Below, in pieces: positions 1 to 12,921 of a DNA stretch of 64,000 nt (positions within the stretch are counted from its first letter, which is position 1; each line of letters opens with the position of its first letter). Position numbers and translations under genes: made by a program. The stretch is taken from contig NZ_NGUP01000005.1 in the NCBI RefSeq assembly GCF_002206625.1, positions 44,776 through 108,775 of the forward strand, given 5' to 3'. The notes beneath the pieces are model-generated. The model did not search any database. It was not told the origin of the DNA and saw nothing but the letters and a program-made list of their open reading frames with translations. The stretch comes from Polynucleobacter campilacus (lineage in GTDB: Bacteria > Pseudomonadota > Gammaproteobacteria > Burkholderiales > Burkholderiaceae).

Positions 1-630
<630 letters not shown>

Positions 631-650
631 TTAATCAATTCGCTACAAAT

Positions 651-1514
651 TTATTTGAAGCTATTTTCTAAAAATGGACCGCTAGATTTCACTACTGTAT
701 CAATTGCAACAAGCGATTCCAGCAACTCTTTCATCCGATGCAAGGGTACTGCATTAGGTCCATCAGATAGGGCTTTGGATGGATCTGGATGGGTTTCCAT
801 AAACAGGCCGCTAATACCTACCGCGACTGCCGCACGCGCTAATACCGGTACGAACTCTCTCTGACCACCACTGGCTGTACCTTGACCACCAGGTAATTGT
901 ACAGAATGGGTAACATCAAATACTACAGGTGCATTTGCTTCGCGCAAAATGGCAAGGCTTCGCATATCAGAAACCAGATTGTTATAACCAAATGAAGCGC
1001 CGCGCTCACAAACCATAAATTGATCTGGAAGATTTACTTCTTTAGCAGCCGCTCTAGCCTTCTCAATGACGTTAAGCATCTCATGCGGGGAAAGGAACTG
1101 CCCTTTTTTGAAATTGACTGGCTTACCGCTTTGAGCACACGCTCTAATGAAATCCGTTTGTCTGCATAAAAAGGCTGGTGTTTGAATTACATCAACTACC
1201 TGAGAAACTGCCTCGATCTCGCTAATGTCATGGACATCAGTCAGAATCGGTACGCCCACTTGTTTCTTTACTTTAGCCAATATCTCTAAACCCTTTTCCA
1301 TTCCTAAACCACGGAATGAATTTCCAGAAGAGCGATTTGCTTTATCAAATGAAGATTTATAGATAAACGGAATATGTAGGGCGCTGGTGATTTCTTTTAA
1401 ATGGCCAGCAACATCGATCGCGGACTGCTCAGATTCAATAACGCATGTCCCAGCAATCAAGAAGAAGCGTTGATCTAGGCCAACATCGAAACCACATAAC
1501 TGAAATGAGCTCAT
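651..1514 (-). CDS. kdsA: 3-deoxy-8-phosphooctulonate synthase
   Basis: This 287-residue enzyme condenses phosphoenolpyruvate with arabinose-5-phosphate to make KDO-8-phosphate, the committed precursor of the lipopolysaccharide inner core. Length and sequence fit the family: the N-terminal AGTCVIESE segment, the [12 protein letters not shown] motif near residue 55, and the GQFLSPHEM and [12 protein letters not shown] motifs in the barrel. It lies 9 bases downstream of pyrG and about 50 bases upstream of eno, in the usual pyrG-kdsA-eno order, so cotranscription is likely. The organism therefore makes a KDO-containing Gram-negative outer membrane. The start used is the ATG at 1512-1514. Confidence 0.97.
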   Translation of the reverse strand: MSSFQLCGFDVGLDQRFFLIAGTCVIESEQSAIDVAGHLKEITSALHIPFIYKSSFDKANRSSGNSFRGLGMEKGLEILAKVKKQVGVPILTDVHDISEIEAVSQVVDVIQTPAFLCRQTDFIRACAQSGKPVNFKKGQFLSPHEMLNVIEKARAAAKEVNLPDQFMVCERGASFGYNNLVSDMRSLAILREANAPVVFDVTHSVQLPGGQGTASGGQREFVPVLARAAVAVGISGLFMETHPDPSKALSDGPNAVPLHRMKELLESLVAIDTVVKSSGPFLENSFK

Positions 1515-1523
1515 CAGTTCCTC

Positions 1524-3188
<1,665 letters not shown>

Positions 3189-3270
3189 TTAAGCTCTGTT
3201 GGAAAAAGTAATTATAACGATAGAGACTGAGGATTACGGAAACTAAAAGGGGGTAATATTGCCTAAATAG

Positions 3271-3720
3271 ATGAAAAATACGCTACTAAACTACTTATTT
3301 ATAGCGATCATGCTGTTTCTTGGGGTCGTTAATGCAAAGGCGCAGACTAATGACTCAATTATGGGATTTTGGAAGACATATGATGATCAGACGAATCAAC
3401 CTGCCGCTATCGTCCAAATTTCAGAAAAAAACGGCCTTTTTTCAGGCGTGGTTACGAAGTTACTTGATCCTAGCGCTCTTCCAACCTGTGAGAAATGCAC
3501 TGATGCCCGCAAAGGTAAGCCAGTTGTTGGCATGGAAATACTGACCGGATTGAAAAAGAATGCTGATTCATACGCTGGCGGCCAAATACTGGACCCCGAT
3601 GATGGAGAAATCTATCGCGCAACAGTCAGGTTGATAGATCAAGGAAATAAGCTAGATTTACGTGCCTACATCGGTATTCCATTGTTAGGTAGATCACAGA
3701 CCTGGATTAGAGAGAGGTAG
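3271..3720 (+). CDS. DUF2147 family secreted protein
   Basis: This 149-residue protein has a clear Sec signal peptide: a short basic N-terminus, a hydrophobic stretch, and NAKA followed by Gln25 as the likely cleavage site. The mature part fits the DUF2147 family, with the early GFWKTYDD motif, a VGMEIL segment and a GEIYRATVRL strand near the end. Family members are periplasmic or envelope proteins of unknown biochemical role. Two cysteines in CEKC could bind metal or form a disulfide. It is followed after 5 bases by a small membrane protein, so the two are probably cotranscribed. The function is unknown. Confidence 0.8.
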   Translation: MKNTLLNYLFIAIMLFLGVVNAKAQTNDSIMGFWKTYDDQTNQPAAIVQISEKNGLFSGVVTKLLDPSALPTCEKCTDARKGKPVVGMEILTGLKKNADSYAGGQILDPDDGEIYRATVRLIDQGNKLDLRAYIGIPLLGRSQTWIRER

Positions 3721-3725
3721 GACTC

Positions 3726-3914
3726 ATGCGACTTTTGTTTGCAGTGCTTATTACCATTCTGTCCCTGTTCTATTTTTTGCCCTTTGCGATCGCTTTTCAT
3801 CGAAAAAGGGCTAATACCGGGGCTATTTTTGCCCTTAACCTCTTTTTGGGGTGGTCCTTGATTGGATGGGTTGTGGCGCTGGTTTGGGCATTAAAGGACG
3901 AGCAGATCATCTAA
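3726..3914 (+). CDS. Small membrane protein, superinfection-immunity family
   Basis: This is a 62-residue protein with two hydrophobic segments (residues about 3-24 and 35-55) separated by a basic HRKRANTG loop. The arrangement of a membrane helix, a short polar loop, then NLFLGWSLIGWVVALVWA matches the superinfection immunity protein family (T4 Imm-like, PF14373). That family is widespread in bacterial chromosomes with no phage nearby, so the name does not prove an anti-phage role. The gene starts 5 bases after the DUF2147 gene and probably shares its mRNA. No phage genes are seen in the window. Confidence 0.75.
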   Translation: MRLLFAVLITILSLFYFLPFAIAFHRKRANTGAIFALNLFLGWSLIGWVVALVWALKDEQII

Positions 3915-4017
3915 TTTTGGGAAAAGACCCTCTTTTAGGGCTAAATTTCATCCTAATTGCCCAAATGAGTTGAAATTAAGGGAATTTAAACTCTTATATA
4001 AGACTTAAATAAGTAAC

Positions 4018-4023
4018 TATAAT
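4018..4023 (+). promoter_or_regulatory. Candidate -10 element upstream of acnB
   Basis: A perfect TATAAT lies 67 bases before the acnB ATG. The -35 position (about 3994-4000) is AT-rich without a good TTGACA match, so this is a partial promoter call. A small stem of CGGGA (4033-4037) and TCCCG (4044-4048) follows in the predicted leader. The gap 3915-4090 holds no other gene that I can see. Confidence 0.4.
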
Positions 4024-4090
4024 GTGTCTATTCGGGAGAAAATTCCCGTTTAGTCTTTCTATAGAAATCACTTACCTCTTAGGAAACACC

Positions 4091-6676
4091 ATGTTAGAAG
4101 CCTACAACGCCACAGTTGCTGAACGTGCAGCCCTTGGAATACCAGCCCTACCGCTAACCAAGGATCAGACTGCTGAGCTGGTTAAGTTGTTAAAAAATCC
4201 ACCGGCAGGTAAAGAGGCTGAGCTTATGGAGCTGATTACGCATCGCGTACCTGCTGGCGTTGATGAGGCTGCAAAAGTAAAAGCAGAATTTTTAGACGCT
4301 GTTGCAAAAGGCACAGAAAAATCACCCTTGATTTCTCGTGTGAAGGCGACTGAACTTTTAGGTAGCATGCTCGGTGGCTACAACATTAAACCTTTGGTTG
4401 AATTATTAAGTGATGCTGAATGCGCCACTGTGGCTGCGCAAGCTCTCAAGAAAACGCTCTTGATGTTTGATTACTTCAATGATGTGCGTGAGCTTGCTGA
4501 AAAAGGTAATGTAAATGCAAAGGCTGTGATGAAAAGCTGGGCTGATGCGGACTGGTTTACTAGCCGCCCTGCTGTTCCAGAAAGCATGAAGCTCACGGTA
4601 TTTAAAGTTACTGGCGAGACGAATACAGACGACCTCTCTCCAGCTCCAGATGCGTGGAGCCGTCCAGACATTCCATTGCATGCAACGATCATGCTGAAGA
4701 ACCCACGTCCAGGTATCGAGCCGGATGAATCTGGTGTTCGTGGTCCAATGAAGCAAATCGCTGAGCTGCAGAAAAAAGGCAATCAGATTGCTTACGTTGG
4801 TGACGTTGTTGGCACAGGTTCATCACGTAAATCCGCTACTAATTCTGTTCTCTGGTGGACCGGTCAAGATATCCCATTTGTACCAAACAAGCGTTTTGGC
4901 GGCGTTTGTCTTGGTGGCAATATTGCTCCAATTTTCTTCAACACCATGGAAGATTCTGGTGCACTGCCAATTGAATTAGATGTCTCTCAAATGAATATGG
5001 GTGATGAGATTGAGTTACGCCCATATGAAGGCAAAGCATTTAAAAACGGTAAAGAGATTGCTGCATTTTCACTCAAGTCACCAGTGATTTTGGATGAAGT
5101 TCGTGCTGGCGGTCGTATCCCATTGATCGTCGGGCGTGGCTTAACTGCAAAAGCTCGTGCGGCATTAGGTTTACCTGCCTCAACAGAATTCCGCCTCCCA
5201 ATAAGCCCGCCTGATAATAAAAAAGGTTTCAGCCTGGCTCAAAAGATGGTTGGACGCGCATGTGGTTTACCAGAGGGACAAGGTATACGTCCTGGTACCT
5301 ACTGCGAACCACATATGACTACTGTTGGCTCTCAAGATACAACTGGTCCTATGACGCGTGACGAGTTAAAAGATTTGGCTTGCTTGGGCTTCTCTTCTGA
5401 TTTGGTGATGCAATCTTTCTGTCACACGTCTGCATATCCAAAGCCAGTCGATATTCGTACTCAACACGAGTTGCCACCATTCATGACCAATCGTGGCGGC
5501 GTTGCATTGCGTCCAGGTGACGGTGTGATCCATAGCTGGTTAAATCGCTTGTTGTTGCCAGATACCTGCGGCACTGGTGGCGATAGCCATACTCGCTTCC
5601 CAATTGGCATTTCCTTTCCTGCTGGCTCCGGCCTAGTTGCTTTTGCAGCAGCTACCGGCGTGATGCCCTTAGATATGCCTGAGTCTGTATTGATTCGCTT
5701 TAAAGGCAAGATGCAGCCTGGTATTACATTGCGTGATTTGGTAAACGCCATTCCTTTGTATGCCATCAAAAAAGGTTTACTAACTGTTGAAAAGCAAGGC
5801 AAGAAAAATATTTTCTCTGGCCGAATCCTTGAAATTGAGGGTTTACCTGACCTTAAGGTTGAACAAGCATTTGAATTATCTGATGCTTCTGCTGAACGCT
5901 CTGCTGGTGGCTGCACTGTTCATTTGAACAAAGAGCCGATTATTGAGTACATGCAGTCCAATATCACTTTGATGAAGTGGATGATTGCGAATGGCTACGA
6001 AGACAAGCGCACCCTCGGTCGTCGTATCAAAGCTATGCAAGCTTGGATTGCAGACCCACAATTACTGCAGCCTGATGCTAATGCTGACTATGCAGAGATT
6101 ATCGAAATTAATATCGATGAAATCAAAGAACCAATCCTTGCATGTCCTAACGATCCAGATGATGTGAAAGTATTATCTGAAGTTGCCGGCGACAAGATTG
6201 ATGAAGTCTTTATTGGCTCTTGTATGACCAACATTGGACACTTCCGTGCAGCAGGTCAAGTCTTGCAAGGCAAGAAAGATATGCCAACTCGCTTATGGGT
6301 AGCTCCTCCAACGAAGATGGATGCCATGGTGTTGATGGAGGAAGGCTACTACGGCATGTTGGGCGCAGCTGGCGCACGCATGGAAAGCCCAGGCTGCTCA
6401 TTGTGCATGGGCAATCAAGCGCAGATTCGCAAAGGATCAACAGCTGTATCAACCTCTACACGTAATTTCCCTAACCGCTTAGGTATCGATACTCGAGTGT
6501 ATTTGGCTTCCGCTGAATTAGCCTCTGTAGCTGCGCTCTTGGGTCGCCTACCTACTCCGAAGGAATACCTAGAACAAGTAGAGTCGCTCAATGCAAAATC
6601 TACTGAAGTCTATCGTTACATGAGCTTTGACAAGCTGAAGTCGTTTAGTGATGTTGCAGATACTGTGACTGTCTAA
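4091..6676 (+). CDS. acnB: Aconitate hydratase B (bifunctional 2-methylisocitrate dehydratase)
   Basis: AcnB isomerises citrate to isocitrate in the TCA cycle through a [4Fe-4S] cluster, and in many bacteria also hydrates 2-methylaconitate. The start is set at ATG 4091 ([16 protein letters not shown]), which gives 861 residues, close to the family norm of about 865. An upstream in-frame start at 4022 lies inside the -10 element and is rejected. The N-terminal HEAT-like domain is followed by the swivel domain ([20 protein letters not shown]) and the cluster-binding domains, with cysteines in GSCMTNIGH and [11 protein letters not shown]. The gene stands alone between its own promoter region and a strong terminator. 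Confidence 0.97.
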   Translation: MLEAYNATVAERAALGIPALPLTKDQTAELVKLLKNPPAGKEAELMELITHRVPAGVDEAAKVKAEFLDAVAKGTEKSPLISRVKATELLGSMLGGYNIKPLVELLSDAECATVAAQALKKTLLMFDYFNDVRELAEKGNVNAKAVMKSWADADWFTSRPAVPESMKLTVFKVTGETNTDDLSPAPDAWSRPDIPLHATIMLKNPRPGIEPDESGVRGPMKQIAELQKKGNQIAYVGDVVGTGSSRKSATNSVLWWTGQDIPFVPNKRFGGVCLGGNIAPIFFNTMEDSGALPIELDVSQMNMGDEIELRPYEGKAFKNGKEIAAFSLKSPVILDEVRAGGRIPLIVGRGLTAKARAALGLPASTEFRLPISPPDNKKGFSLAQKMVGRACGLPEGQGIRPGTYCEPHMTTVGSQDTTGPMTRDELKDLACLGFSSDLVMQSFCHTSAYPKPVDIRTQHELPPFMTNRGGVALRPGDGVIHSWLNRLLLPDTCGTGGDSHTRFPIGISFPAGSGLVAFAAATGVMPLDMPESVLIRFKGKMQPGITLRDLVNAIPLYAIKKGLLTVEKQGKKNIFSGRILEIEGLPDLKVEQAFELSDASAERSAGGCTVHLNKEPIIEYMQSNITLMKWMIANGYEDKRTLGRRIKAMQAWIADPQLLQPDANADYAEIIEINIDEIKEPILACPNDPDDVKVLSEVAGDKIDEVFIGSCMTNIGHFRAAGQVLQGKKDMPTRLWVAPPTKMDAMVLMEEGYYGMLGAAGARMESPGCSLCMGNQAQIRKGSTAVSTSTRNFPNRLGIDTRVYLASAELASVAALLGRLPTPKEYLEQVESLNAKSTEVYRYMSFDKLKSFSDVADTVTV

Positions 6677-6677
6677 G

Positions 6678-6708
6678 AAAAAAAGGCGATCAACTGATCG
6701 CCTTTTTT
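6678..6708. terminator. Bidirectional Rho-independent terminator
   Basis: The stem is GGCGATC (6685-6691) and GATCGCC (6696-6702), with an AACT loop. It is flanked by seven A on the left (6678-6684) and six T on the right (6703-6708), so it can end acnB transcription from the left and the convergent gene from the right. It starts directly after the acnB stop codon. Confidence 0.92.
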
Positions 6709-6720
6709 CTGATGCAAATT

Positions 6721-7482
6721 CTATATCGCTAGCTGTAATTGCTGACGGGCATTCTCTCGACTGATGCCCGATACCCACTTGCTAGTTGGTAGATCCGTTT
6801 GTTCTTTAATGAGCTTGGCGCGTGCTGAGACAGTTTTCCATTGAGCTTCTAGCTTAGGGCCTTTAAAAGCAATGGCCACTACATTGCAATCATGCGACTC
6901 CGGAAATAAGAGCACGCGATTATCAAAGGCTTCGCAGATGTTCTTGAGATTGATGTCAAAGCTCTTATGACGTGAAAATAAATTGACTGTCAGAACACCT
7001 GGTTCCTTGAGGATGTTGTAGCAACCCTGATAAAACTCCAAAGAGCTTGCTGATGGGCCATCACAAATAGCATCGTATAAATCGATCTGGACTGCATCAA
7101 AGGTATTTTTATATTTCAGGCTCTTTACAAATTTCTTGGCATCAGCCTGTAGTGTTTCCAGTCTACAATCATCATCAGGCATTGAAAACATGCTTCTTGC
7201 CGACACAATGACGGCAGGATTAAGCTCTACAACAGTTGATTTCACAGCTGGGCAATGAAGGTACGTGAACTTTGTTAAAGCTCCCGTTCCAAGCCCTAAT
7301 TGCGCAACCCGCATACCGGGTTTGGTTTCCAAAAAGAGAAGCCAGGCCATCATTTGCTGGTTGTACTCGAGATAAATTTCATTTGGGTCACGAATACGCA
7401 TTGCCCCTTGGATTAGCTCGGTACCAAAATGAAGGTAGCGCACTCCTCCGCTCTCGGAAAAGGTTACCGGCTCCATCAGCAT
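6721..7482 (-). CDS. Spermidine synthase-like methyltransferase-fold protein
   Basis: The 253-residue protein has a Rossmann-type fold of the spermidine synthase family. Visible motifs are VAQLGLGTGALTKF (nucleotide-binding glycine loop), VVELNPAVI (acidic end of strand 2) and a FDAVQIDLYDA segment matching the catalytic aspartate region. Whether it makes polyamine or acts on another substrate cannot be told from sequence. The start is set at ATG 7482 because a GGAG site lies 11 bases upstream and because a longer version (to 7560) would overlap the end of purL. It follows purL in the same direction with a gap of 22 bases. Confidence 0.75.
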   Translation of the reverse strand: MLMEPVTFSESGGVRYLHFGTELIQGAMRIRDPNEIYLEYNQQMMAWLLFLETKPGMRVAQLGLGTGALTKFTYLHCPAVKSTVVELNPAVIVSARSMFSMPDDDCRLETLQADAKKFVKSLKYKNTFDAVQIDLYDAICDGPSASSLEFYQGCYNILKEPGVLTVNLFSRHKSFDINLKNICEAFDNRVLLFPESHDCNVVAIAFKGPKLEAQWKTVSARAKLIKEQTDLPTSKWVSGISRENARQQLQLAI

Positions 7483-7504
7483 AGATGCTTTAGCTCCACT
7501 GGAT

Positions 7505-10500
7505 TTACTTGGTCCAGCGGCGTGCGTTGCGGAACAATCGCAGCCATGGGCTTGCCCCATCAGGAATAGTCAGCCAATCAGTTGGGCACCAGCTCATCTG
7601 TACAGCTCTAAATACTCGCTCAGGGTGCGGCATCATGACTGTGAAGCGACCATCTGGCGTAGTAAGGCCTGTTAATCCCCCAGGAGAACCATTTGGGTTC
7701 ATCGGATAGGTTTGAGTTGGATTGCCCTCGTGATCAACAAATCGTAAGGTTGCCAAACCTTGCTGCTGTAGTAAATCTAAATTGCCCTGCTGGCTGAAAT
7801 TGGCAAAGCCCTCGCCATGCGCTATGGCGATTGGTAACTGACTGCCTTCCATACCTTGCGTAAAGATCGATGGTGAAGCAAGCACTTCTGCCATCACTAA
7901 ACGGGCTTCGTATTGCTCTGATTGGTTACGCGTAAATTTAGGCCAAGACTGTGCGCCAGGAATAATTGCAGCAAGATTACTCATCATCTGGCAACCATTG
8001 CAAACACCTAAAGCAAAACTATCTTGGCGACTAAAGAATGTTGAAAATTGATCTCGAAGCTGTTGATTAAAGAGAATCGTTTTTGCCCAACCTTCGCCGG
8101 CGCCAAGAACATCGCCATAACTAAATCCGCCACAAGCAATGAGGCCTCTGAACTCATCAAGCTTTGCCTTACCGCTCAAAAGATCTGACATGTGAACATC
8201 ATAACTATCAAAACCAGCCCAATTCACAGCATAGGCCATTTCAACATGGGAGTTAACACCCTGCTCTCGTAAAATTGCCACCTTAGGACGGGCATTTTTT
8301 CCGATAAATGGTGCAGCAATATCATCTGCGGCATCAAAGGTGAGTTTAGGTGTCATTCCTGCATCAGAGAGATTGTCTAAGAGAGCAAATTCACTATCAG
8401 CGCAAGCTGGGTTATCGCGTAAGCGGGATATTTGATAGCTGGTATTAGCCCACATCTTTTGTAAGACTTCACGGGGCTCTGTAAAGATTTTTTTAGCATC
8501 ACACCAGATCTCAAGACAGCCATTGTTATTTGGTTTTGCAATGACGTGGCTAAAGGCGCTCAAGCCTAACTTGCGGAGTACTACAAATACCGCATCTCGA
8601 TCTTCTTTCCGAACCTGAATCACCGCGCCAAGCTCTTCATTAAATAAGGCGCGCATCGTTTGTTCATGACGGCGACCAGAAACTTGCTGTGACCAGTTCT
8701 TAGCATCACCATAGTCTGGCTCTTGACCTGCATCAACTGCAATCATGTCAACATTGATCGAGACGCCACAATGGGCTGCAAATGCCATCTCCGCAATACA
8801 AGCCAGTAAGCCGCCATCAGAGCGATCGTGATAAGCCAAGAGCTTATTTTCCTTACGAAGCTCAATGATGGCCGCAGCTAAATTTTTCAGATCTTCTGGA
8901 TGATCTAGATTTGGAACCGCTTTTCCAGATTGATTCAATACTTGAGCCAGAATACTGCCAGCCATCCTGTTTTTACCGCGACTAAGATCAACTAGGATTA
9001 ACTCGGTATCTAGCGCCGCCCCATCTTGCGATTTGAGCTTTAGCTGTGGAGTTAGCGTCTTACGAACATCTTGCACAGAGGCGAATGCTGAAATAATCAA
9101 GGAAACAGGTGCAACGACTTTCTTATCTTGTCCTGCATCTTGCCAAGCTGTTGCCATCGATAAAGAATCTTTACCAACTGGAATTGAAATTCCTAAAGCA
9201 GGACACAATTCCATACCAACCGCTTTAACAGAGTCATACAGTTTGGCATCCTCACCTGGAGAGCCGCAAGCAGCCATCCAGTTTGCTGATAACTTGACGT
9301 CTTCCAGATGACGTATGTCTGCGGCGAGAAGATTGGTGATAGCCTCACCAACAGCCATCCGAGCTGCTGCGGGAGCATCAATTACCGCTACTGGAGTTCT
9401 CTCCCCCATGCTCATGACTTCACCGCGATAGCCTTTGTAATCCATTAGAGTGACAGCGCAATCTGCTACCGGCACTTGCCATGGGCCAACAAATTGATCG
9501 CGGGCATTTAGACCACCAACCGTTCTGTCGCCAATGGTGATCAAGAATGATTTGCTAGCAACGGTAGGCTGTTGCAATACCCAGGCAATGGATTGAGCAA
9601 GATCGGTATCAGTAACATTGAGCTCATTAAATTGCTGGGCTAGCCGTTGAACATCGCGATGCATCCGCGGAGGTTTACCTAGTAACACCTCCATTGGCAT
9701 GTCAACGGGCATTGCTGCATCAGCGCCAGTAATTTGTTTGGAGTCAATCAGTTGCAACTGACGTTCTGCTGTAGCCTCACCTACTACAGCAAATGGGCAA
9801 CGTTCACGCTCACAAAGGGCTTTAAATAGTTCTAAATCTTTTGCTTCAATCGCTAATACATAACGCTCTTGTGACTCGTTGCACCAGATCTCGGCCGGAC
9901 TCATGCCGCTCTCTTCAAGAGGCACGTTGCGTAGCTTAAATTTGGCACCTAAACCAGCTCCATCAGCAAGCTCAGGGAAGGCATTTGATAATCCGCCAGC
10001 TCCAACATCATGAATGGATATGATCGGATTTTTTTGACCCATGGCACGACAAGCATTAATAACCTCTTGCGCACGACGTTCCATTTCTGGATTACCGCGT
10101 TGGACAGAATCAAAATCTAAATCCGCAGTATTGGTTCCGGTGGCAACTGAGCTACCTGTAGCGCCACCCATACCAATCCGCATGCCAGGGCCACCGAGTT
10201 GAATCAATAAGTGCCCAGCCAAAATTGCTTTCTTGCTAGTATGAATAGCATCAATGCTGCCGATACCGCCAGCAATCATGATGGGTTTGTGATAACCCCG
10301 CCGTACGCCATCCAAGGTTTGCTCAAATACACGAAAGTAACCACCCAAAATTGGACGGCCAAACTCGTTATTGAATGCTGCGCCACCCAATGGGCCATCA
10401 ATCATAATCTGCAAGGGCGTAGCTATACGTTCAGGTTTACCGTACTTTTCGCTTTCCCATGGCAGGTCTGTTCCAGGGATGTTCAGATTAGAGACTGAGA

Positions 10501-11506
10501 ATCCTGTTAAGCCTGCTTTAGGGCGGCCACCTACCCCTGTGGCACCCTCATCACGTATCTCCCCACCAGCTCCTGTAGAGGCTCCTGGGAAAGGGGCAAT
10601 TGCAGTGGGATGGTTATGTGTTTCAACCTTCATTAAGGTATGAACTAAACGTGTATCTTTTTCGTAGCGGTGATCATCGCCTTGTGGAGCCCAAGTCTCC
10701 GATTCACAACCAGCCATCACCGCTGAGTTGTCGGAATACGCAACAATCGTCCCTTCTGGATGCAGCTGATGGGTATTGCGAATCATGGCAAACAACGAAC
10801 GCTCTTGATCATCGCCATCAATAGTCCAGCTTGAATTAAAAATCTTATGGCGGCAATGTTCACTATTGGCTTGGGCAAACATAATGAGCTCTACGTCACT
10901 AGGATTGCGCTTTAGGCGGATGAAATTTTCTGTCAAATAATCAACTTCATCGTCAGAGAGAGCCAGACCAAGCTCTTGATTGGCCTGATCTAGTGCCGCC
11001 CTGCCTTGCTCTAGAACCCCAATCCGACTTAAAGGACGATCCTCAAAGGTTTGATATAAAGCATTTGCATCCTCAACCGATTGAACGACAGTTTCAGTCA
11101 TGCGATCATGAACCGCTGCCAAAACCATTTGCTCTTGAGCTGCGCTTAAAGATTTTTTAGTTTTCCATGAGAACCGTACGCCACGCTCAATGCGCAATAC
11201 ATTTAATCCACATTGCCGGGCAATATCAGTTGCTTTACTAGCCCAGGGAGAGACTGTTCCAAGACGTGGAATGACGACAGCACTTTTTCCAGAGGCAGCG
11301 CCTGTAAATGGCTGACCGTACGTTAAAAGGCTGGCTAGAATTTTCTGATCTTGAGCAATTAAGGCTTGCGTCGACCAAATGAAATGTAGATATTGCGCCT
11401 CAATAGAATTTAGCTCGATACCTTGATTAGCTAAGGAGGCTAAAAGACGCTGTTGGCGAAAGGTAGATAGCGCGTTTGCGCCAGGTAAAAAATGGAAAAA
11501 AGACAT
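7505..11506 (-). CDS. purL: Phosphoribosylformylglycinamidine synthase
   Basis: The large single-chain PurL (1333 residues) converts formylglycinamide ribonucleotide to its amidine with glutamine and ATP, the fourth step of purine synthesis. Domain order is as expected: N-terminal PurS-like domain, linker, two AIRS-type synthetase halves ([18 protein letters not shown] and [12 protein letters not shown]) and a C-terminal glutamine amidotransferase with the nucleophile in [11 protein letters not shown] and the PHPER histidine. The length is close to the gammaproteobacterial enzyme (about 1295). There is no sign of a frame break over 4 kb. It sits downstream of the ABC ATPase gene with a gap of 21 bases. 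Confidence 0.97.
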   Translation of the reverse strand: MSFFHFLPGANALSTFRQQRLLASLANQGIELNSIEAQYLHFIWSTQALIAQDQKILASLLTYGQPFTGAASGKSAVVIPRLGTVSPWASKATDIARQCGLNVLRIERGVRFSWKTKKSLSAAQEQMVLAAVHDRMTETVVQSVEDANALYQTFEDRPLSRIGVLEQGRAALDQANQELGLALSDDEVDYLTENFIRLKRNPSDVELIMFAQANSEHCRHKIFNSSWTIDGDDQERSLFAMIRNTHQLHPEGTIVAYSDNSAVMAGCESETWAPQGDDHRYEKDTRLVHTLMKVETHNHPTAIAPFPGASTGAGGEIRDEGATGVGGRPKAGLTGFSVSNLNIPGTDLPWESEKYGKPERIATPLQIMIDGPLGGAAFNNEFGRPILGGYFRVFEQTLDGVRRGYHKPIMIAGGIGSIDAIHTSKKAILAGHLLIQLGGPGMRIGMGGATGSSVATGTNTADLDFDSVQRGNPEMERRAQEVINACRAMGQKNPIISIHDVGAGGLSNAFPELADGAGLGAKFKLRNVPLEESGMSPAEIWCNESQERYVLAIEAKDLELFKALCERERCPFAVVGEATAERQLQLIDSKQITGADAAMPVDMPMEVLLGKPPRMHRDVQRLAQQFNELNVTDTDLAQSIAWVLQQPTVASKSFLITIGDRTVGGLNARDQFVGPWQVPVADCAVTLMDYKGYRGEVMSMGERTPVAVIDAPAAARMAVGEAITNLLAADIRHLEDVKLSANWMAACGSPGEDAKLYDSVKAVGMELCPALGISIPVGKDSLSMATAWQDAGQDKKVVAPVSLIISAFASVQDVRKTLTPQLKLKSQDGAALDTELILVDLSRGKNRMAGSILAQVLNQSGKAVPNLDHPEDLKNLAAAIIELRKENKLLAYHDRSDGGLLACIAEMAFAAHCGVSINVDMIAVDAGQEPDYGDAKNWSQQVSGRRHEQTMRALFNEELGAVIQVRKEDRDAVFVVLRKLGLSAFSHVIAKPNNNGCLEIWCDAKKIFTEPREVLQKMWANTSYQISRLRDNPACADSEFALLDNLSDAGMTPKLTFDAADDIAAPFIGKNARPKVAILREQGVNSHVEMAYAVNWAGFDSYDVHMSDLLSGKAKLDEFRGLIACGGFSYGDVLGAGEGWAKTILFNQQLRDQFSTFFSRQDSFALGVCNGCQMMSNLAAIIPGAQSWPKFTRNQSEQYEARLVMAEVLASPSIFTQGMEGSQLPIAIAHGEGFANFSQQGNLDLLQQQGLATLRFVDHEGNPTQTYPMNPNGSPGGLTGLTTPDGRFTVMMPHPERVFRAVQMSWCPTDWLTIPDGASPWLRLFRNARRWTK

Positions 11507-11527
11507 CCCTAGATTATAAGGTTTTGC

Positions 11528-12202
11528 CTACAGCAAGCGTCCGCCCTGGAGGTGCAGTTGGCGCTGGCACCTGCTAGCCAAGGCTGGATCATGGGTGACC
11601 AGAACTAGGGTGGAATGATTGGCCTGATTTAGCTCAAAAAGAAGCTCAATCACCCGATTGCCGCTGAGTTCATCTAAACTTCCTGTAGGCTCATCGGCAA
11701 ATAGAATAGCCGGCTGAGTGATAAAGGCTCTAGCCAAGGCAACTCGTTGCTGCTCTCCACCAGAAAGGGTCTTAGGGAAGTGTTCAAAGCGCTCGCCCAG
11801 CCCAACTCGCTCAAGCCAAGCCATGGCAGATGCTTTGGCATTGTCCATACTAGCCAGCTCTGCTGGAAGCATGACATTTTCTAGCGCCGTTAAGTGTGGC
11901 AATAATTGGAAGGACTGAAATACAAAACCAACCTGTAAGCCCCGAAGCTTTGCCCGCCCGTCCTCATCAAGGCTATTGAGGTCTTGGCCCATGAGCGTGA
12001 TGTTACCCTGGCTCGGAAGATCCAGACCAGCCAAGAGCCCTAGTAAAGTGCTCTTACCGGATCCAGAGCTGCCAGTAATGGCTACACTCTCACCAGCTTC
12101 TAAATCAAAGCAAATATCGTGCAAAATAGTCAAAACACCATCACTAGATAAAACAGACTTACCTAGGTGGTTTGCACTGAGAACTTTTTCTGTGGTGCTC
12201 AT
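11528..12202 (-). CDS. ybbA: ABC transporter ATP-binding protein, YbbA/LolD type
   Basis: This 224-residue ATPase has Walker A (GSSGSGKST), the Q-loop (FQSFQLLPHLTALENV), the signature LSGGEQQRVALARA, Walker B (ILFADEPTG) and the H-loop (VTHD). The LSGGEQQR and PTGSLD context is that of the MacB/LolD subfamily, which works with FtsX-like permeases. The gene is divergent from a TesA-type esterase, matching the E. coli ybbA/tesA pair, so YbbA is the best name. No permease gene (ybbP) is adjacent, because purL follows. The start chosen is ATG 12202 (MSTTEKV). A longer start at 12217 is possible. Confidence 0.85.
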   Translation of the reverse strand: MSTTEKVLSANHLGKSVLSSDGVLTILHDICFDLEAGESVAITGSSGSGKSTLLGLLAGLDLPSQGNITLMGQDLNSLDEDGRAKLRGLQVGFVFQSFQLLPHLTALENVMLPAELASMDNAKASAMAWLERVGLGERFEHFPKTLSGGEQQRVALARAFITQPAILFADEPTGSLDELSGNRVIELLFELNQANHSTLVLVTHDPALASRCQRQLHLQGGRLL

Positions 12203-12252
12203 AAAAACAGAAAGCAATTTATAGGCTTTTTAGCCTTAAAGTGATTGAATAG

Positions 12253-12921
12253 ATGAATCAAAATAATCTGTTGACCTTTGTATCAAAAAAAGCAATTGCA
12301 ATAGGCTTATTTTGCCTGTTAATTTCTTTTATCACCTCGGCAAGCTCAAATTCCACTATTTTGGTATTGGGCGACAGCCTCTCTGCTGAATACGGTATCT
12401 CCAGGGCCTCTGGCTGGGTCAAACTTCTTGAGGGACAGCTTCAAAAGCAAGGTAGTCAATGGATTGTCTTCAATGCCAGCATTAGCGGGGAAACTAGCTC
12501 GGGTGGTCTTGCGCGCATTTCCAACCTACTCCAGCAAAAGAAGCCAGGCATTGTCATGCTCGAGCTAGGGGCGAATGATGCCTTACGAGGTTTGTCTATT
12601 GATGAGACTGAAAAGAATTTAAGCAAGATGATTCAAATGAGTAAAAAATCAGGAGCCAAAGTATTGTTATTTGGCATGCAAATTCCACCCAATTACGGCC
12701 AAGACTATACAAAGAAGTTTAAAGATCTATACCCTAAACTTGCTAGCCAAGAAGGGATTGAGTTAGTGCCATTTTTTATGGCAGGAGTTGTCAGTAATGC
12801 GGATCTATTTCAGCCGGACAATATCCATCCTAATGAAAAAGCGCAGGCCATTCTCTACAAAAACATATGGGGCGCAATGGCCCCATATCAATCACTTCTC
12901 AATAGCAAGAAAACAGATTAG
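12253..12921 (+). CDS. tesA: GDSL esterase/lipase (arylesterase, thioesterase I type)
   Basis: The 222-residue exported SGNH hydrolase resembles TesA, which hydrolyses acyl-CoA, lysophospholipids and esters in the periplasm. It has an N-terminal hydrophobic signal segment ending around SASSNS, block I VLGDSLSAEYG with the nucleophile serine, block II NASISGETSSGG, block III ELGANDALRG, and block V DNIHPNEKAQ with the catalytic Asp and His. It is divergent from ybbA, a conserved pairing. Its stop codon interlocks with that of the convergent ppiD-like gene (TTAG at 12918-12921). The start is ATG 12253, without a strong ribosome site. Confidence 0.88.
   Translation: MNQNNLLTFVSKKAIAIGLFCLLISFITSASSNSTILVLGDSLSAEYGISRASGWVKLLEGQLQKQGSQWIVFNASISGETSSGGLARISNLLQQKKPGIVMLELGANDALRGLSIDETEKNLSKMIQMSKKSGAKVLLFGMQIPPNYGQDYTKKFKDLYPKLASQEGIELVPFFMAGVVSNADLFQPDNIHPNEKAQAILYKNIWGAMAPYQSLLNSKKTD

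Noticed and set aside
3726..3914. Phage defence island suggested by the superinfection-immunity-type protein
   Set aside because: The neighbours are ordinary housekeeping genes, and this small family is common in chromosomes without phage links.
4022..4090. Upstream start for acnB
   Set aside because: It overlaps the -10 promoter element and adds residues not found in AcnB; ATG 4091 fits the family.
5461..5916. 151-codon minus-strand frame inside acnB
   Set aside because: It lies wholly within the coding sequence of a well-supported gene, with a biased composition typical of an antisense shadow.
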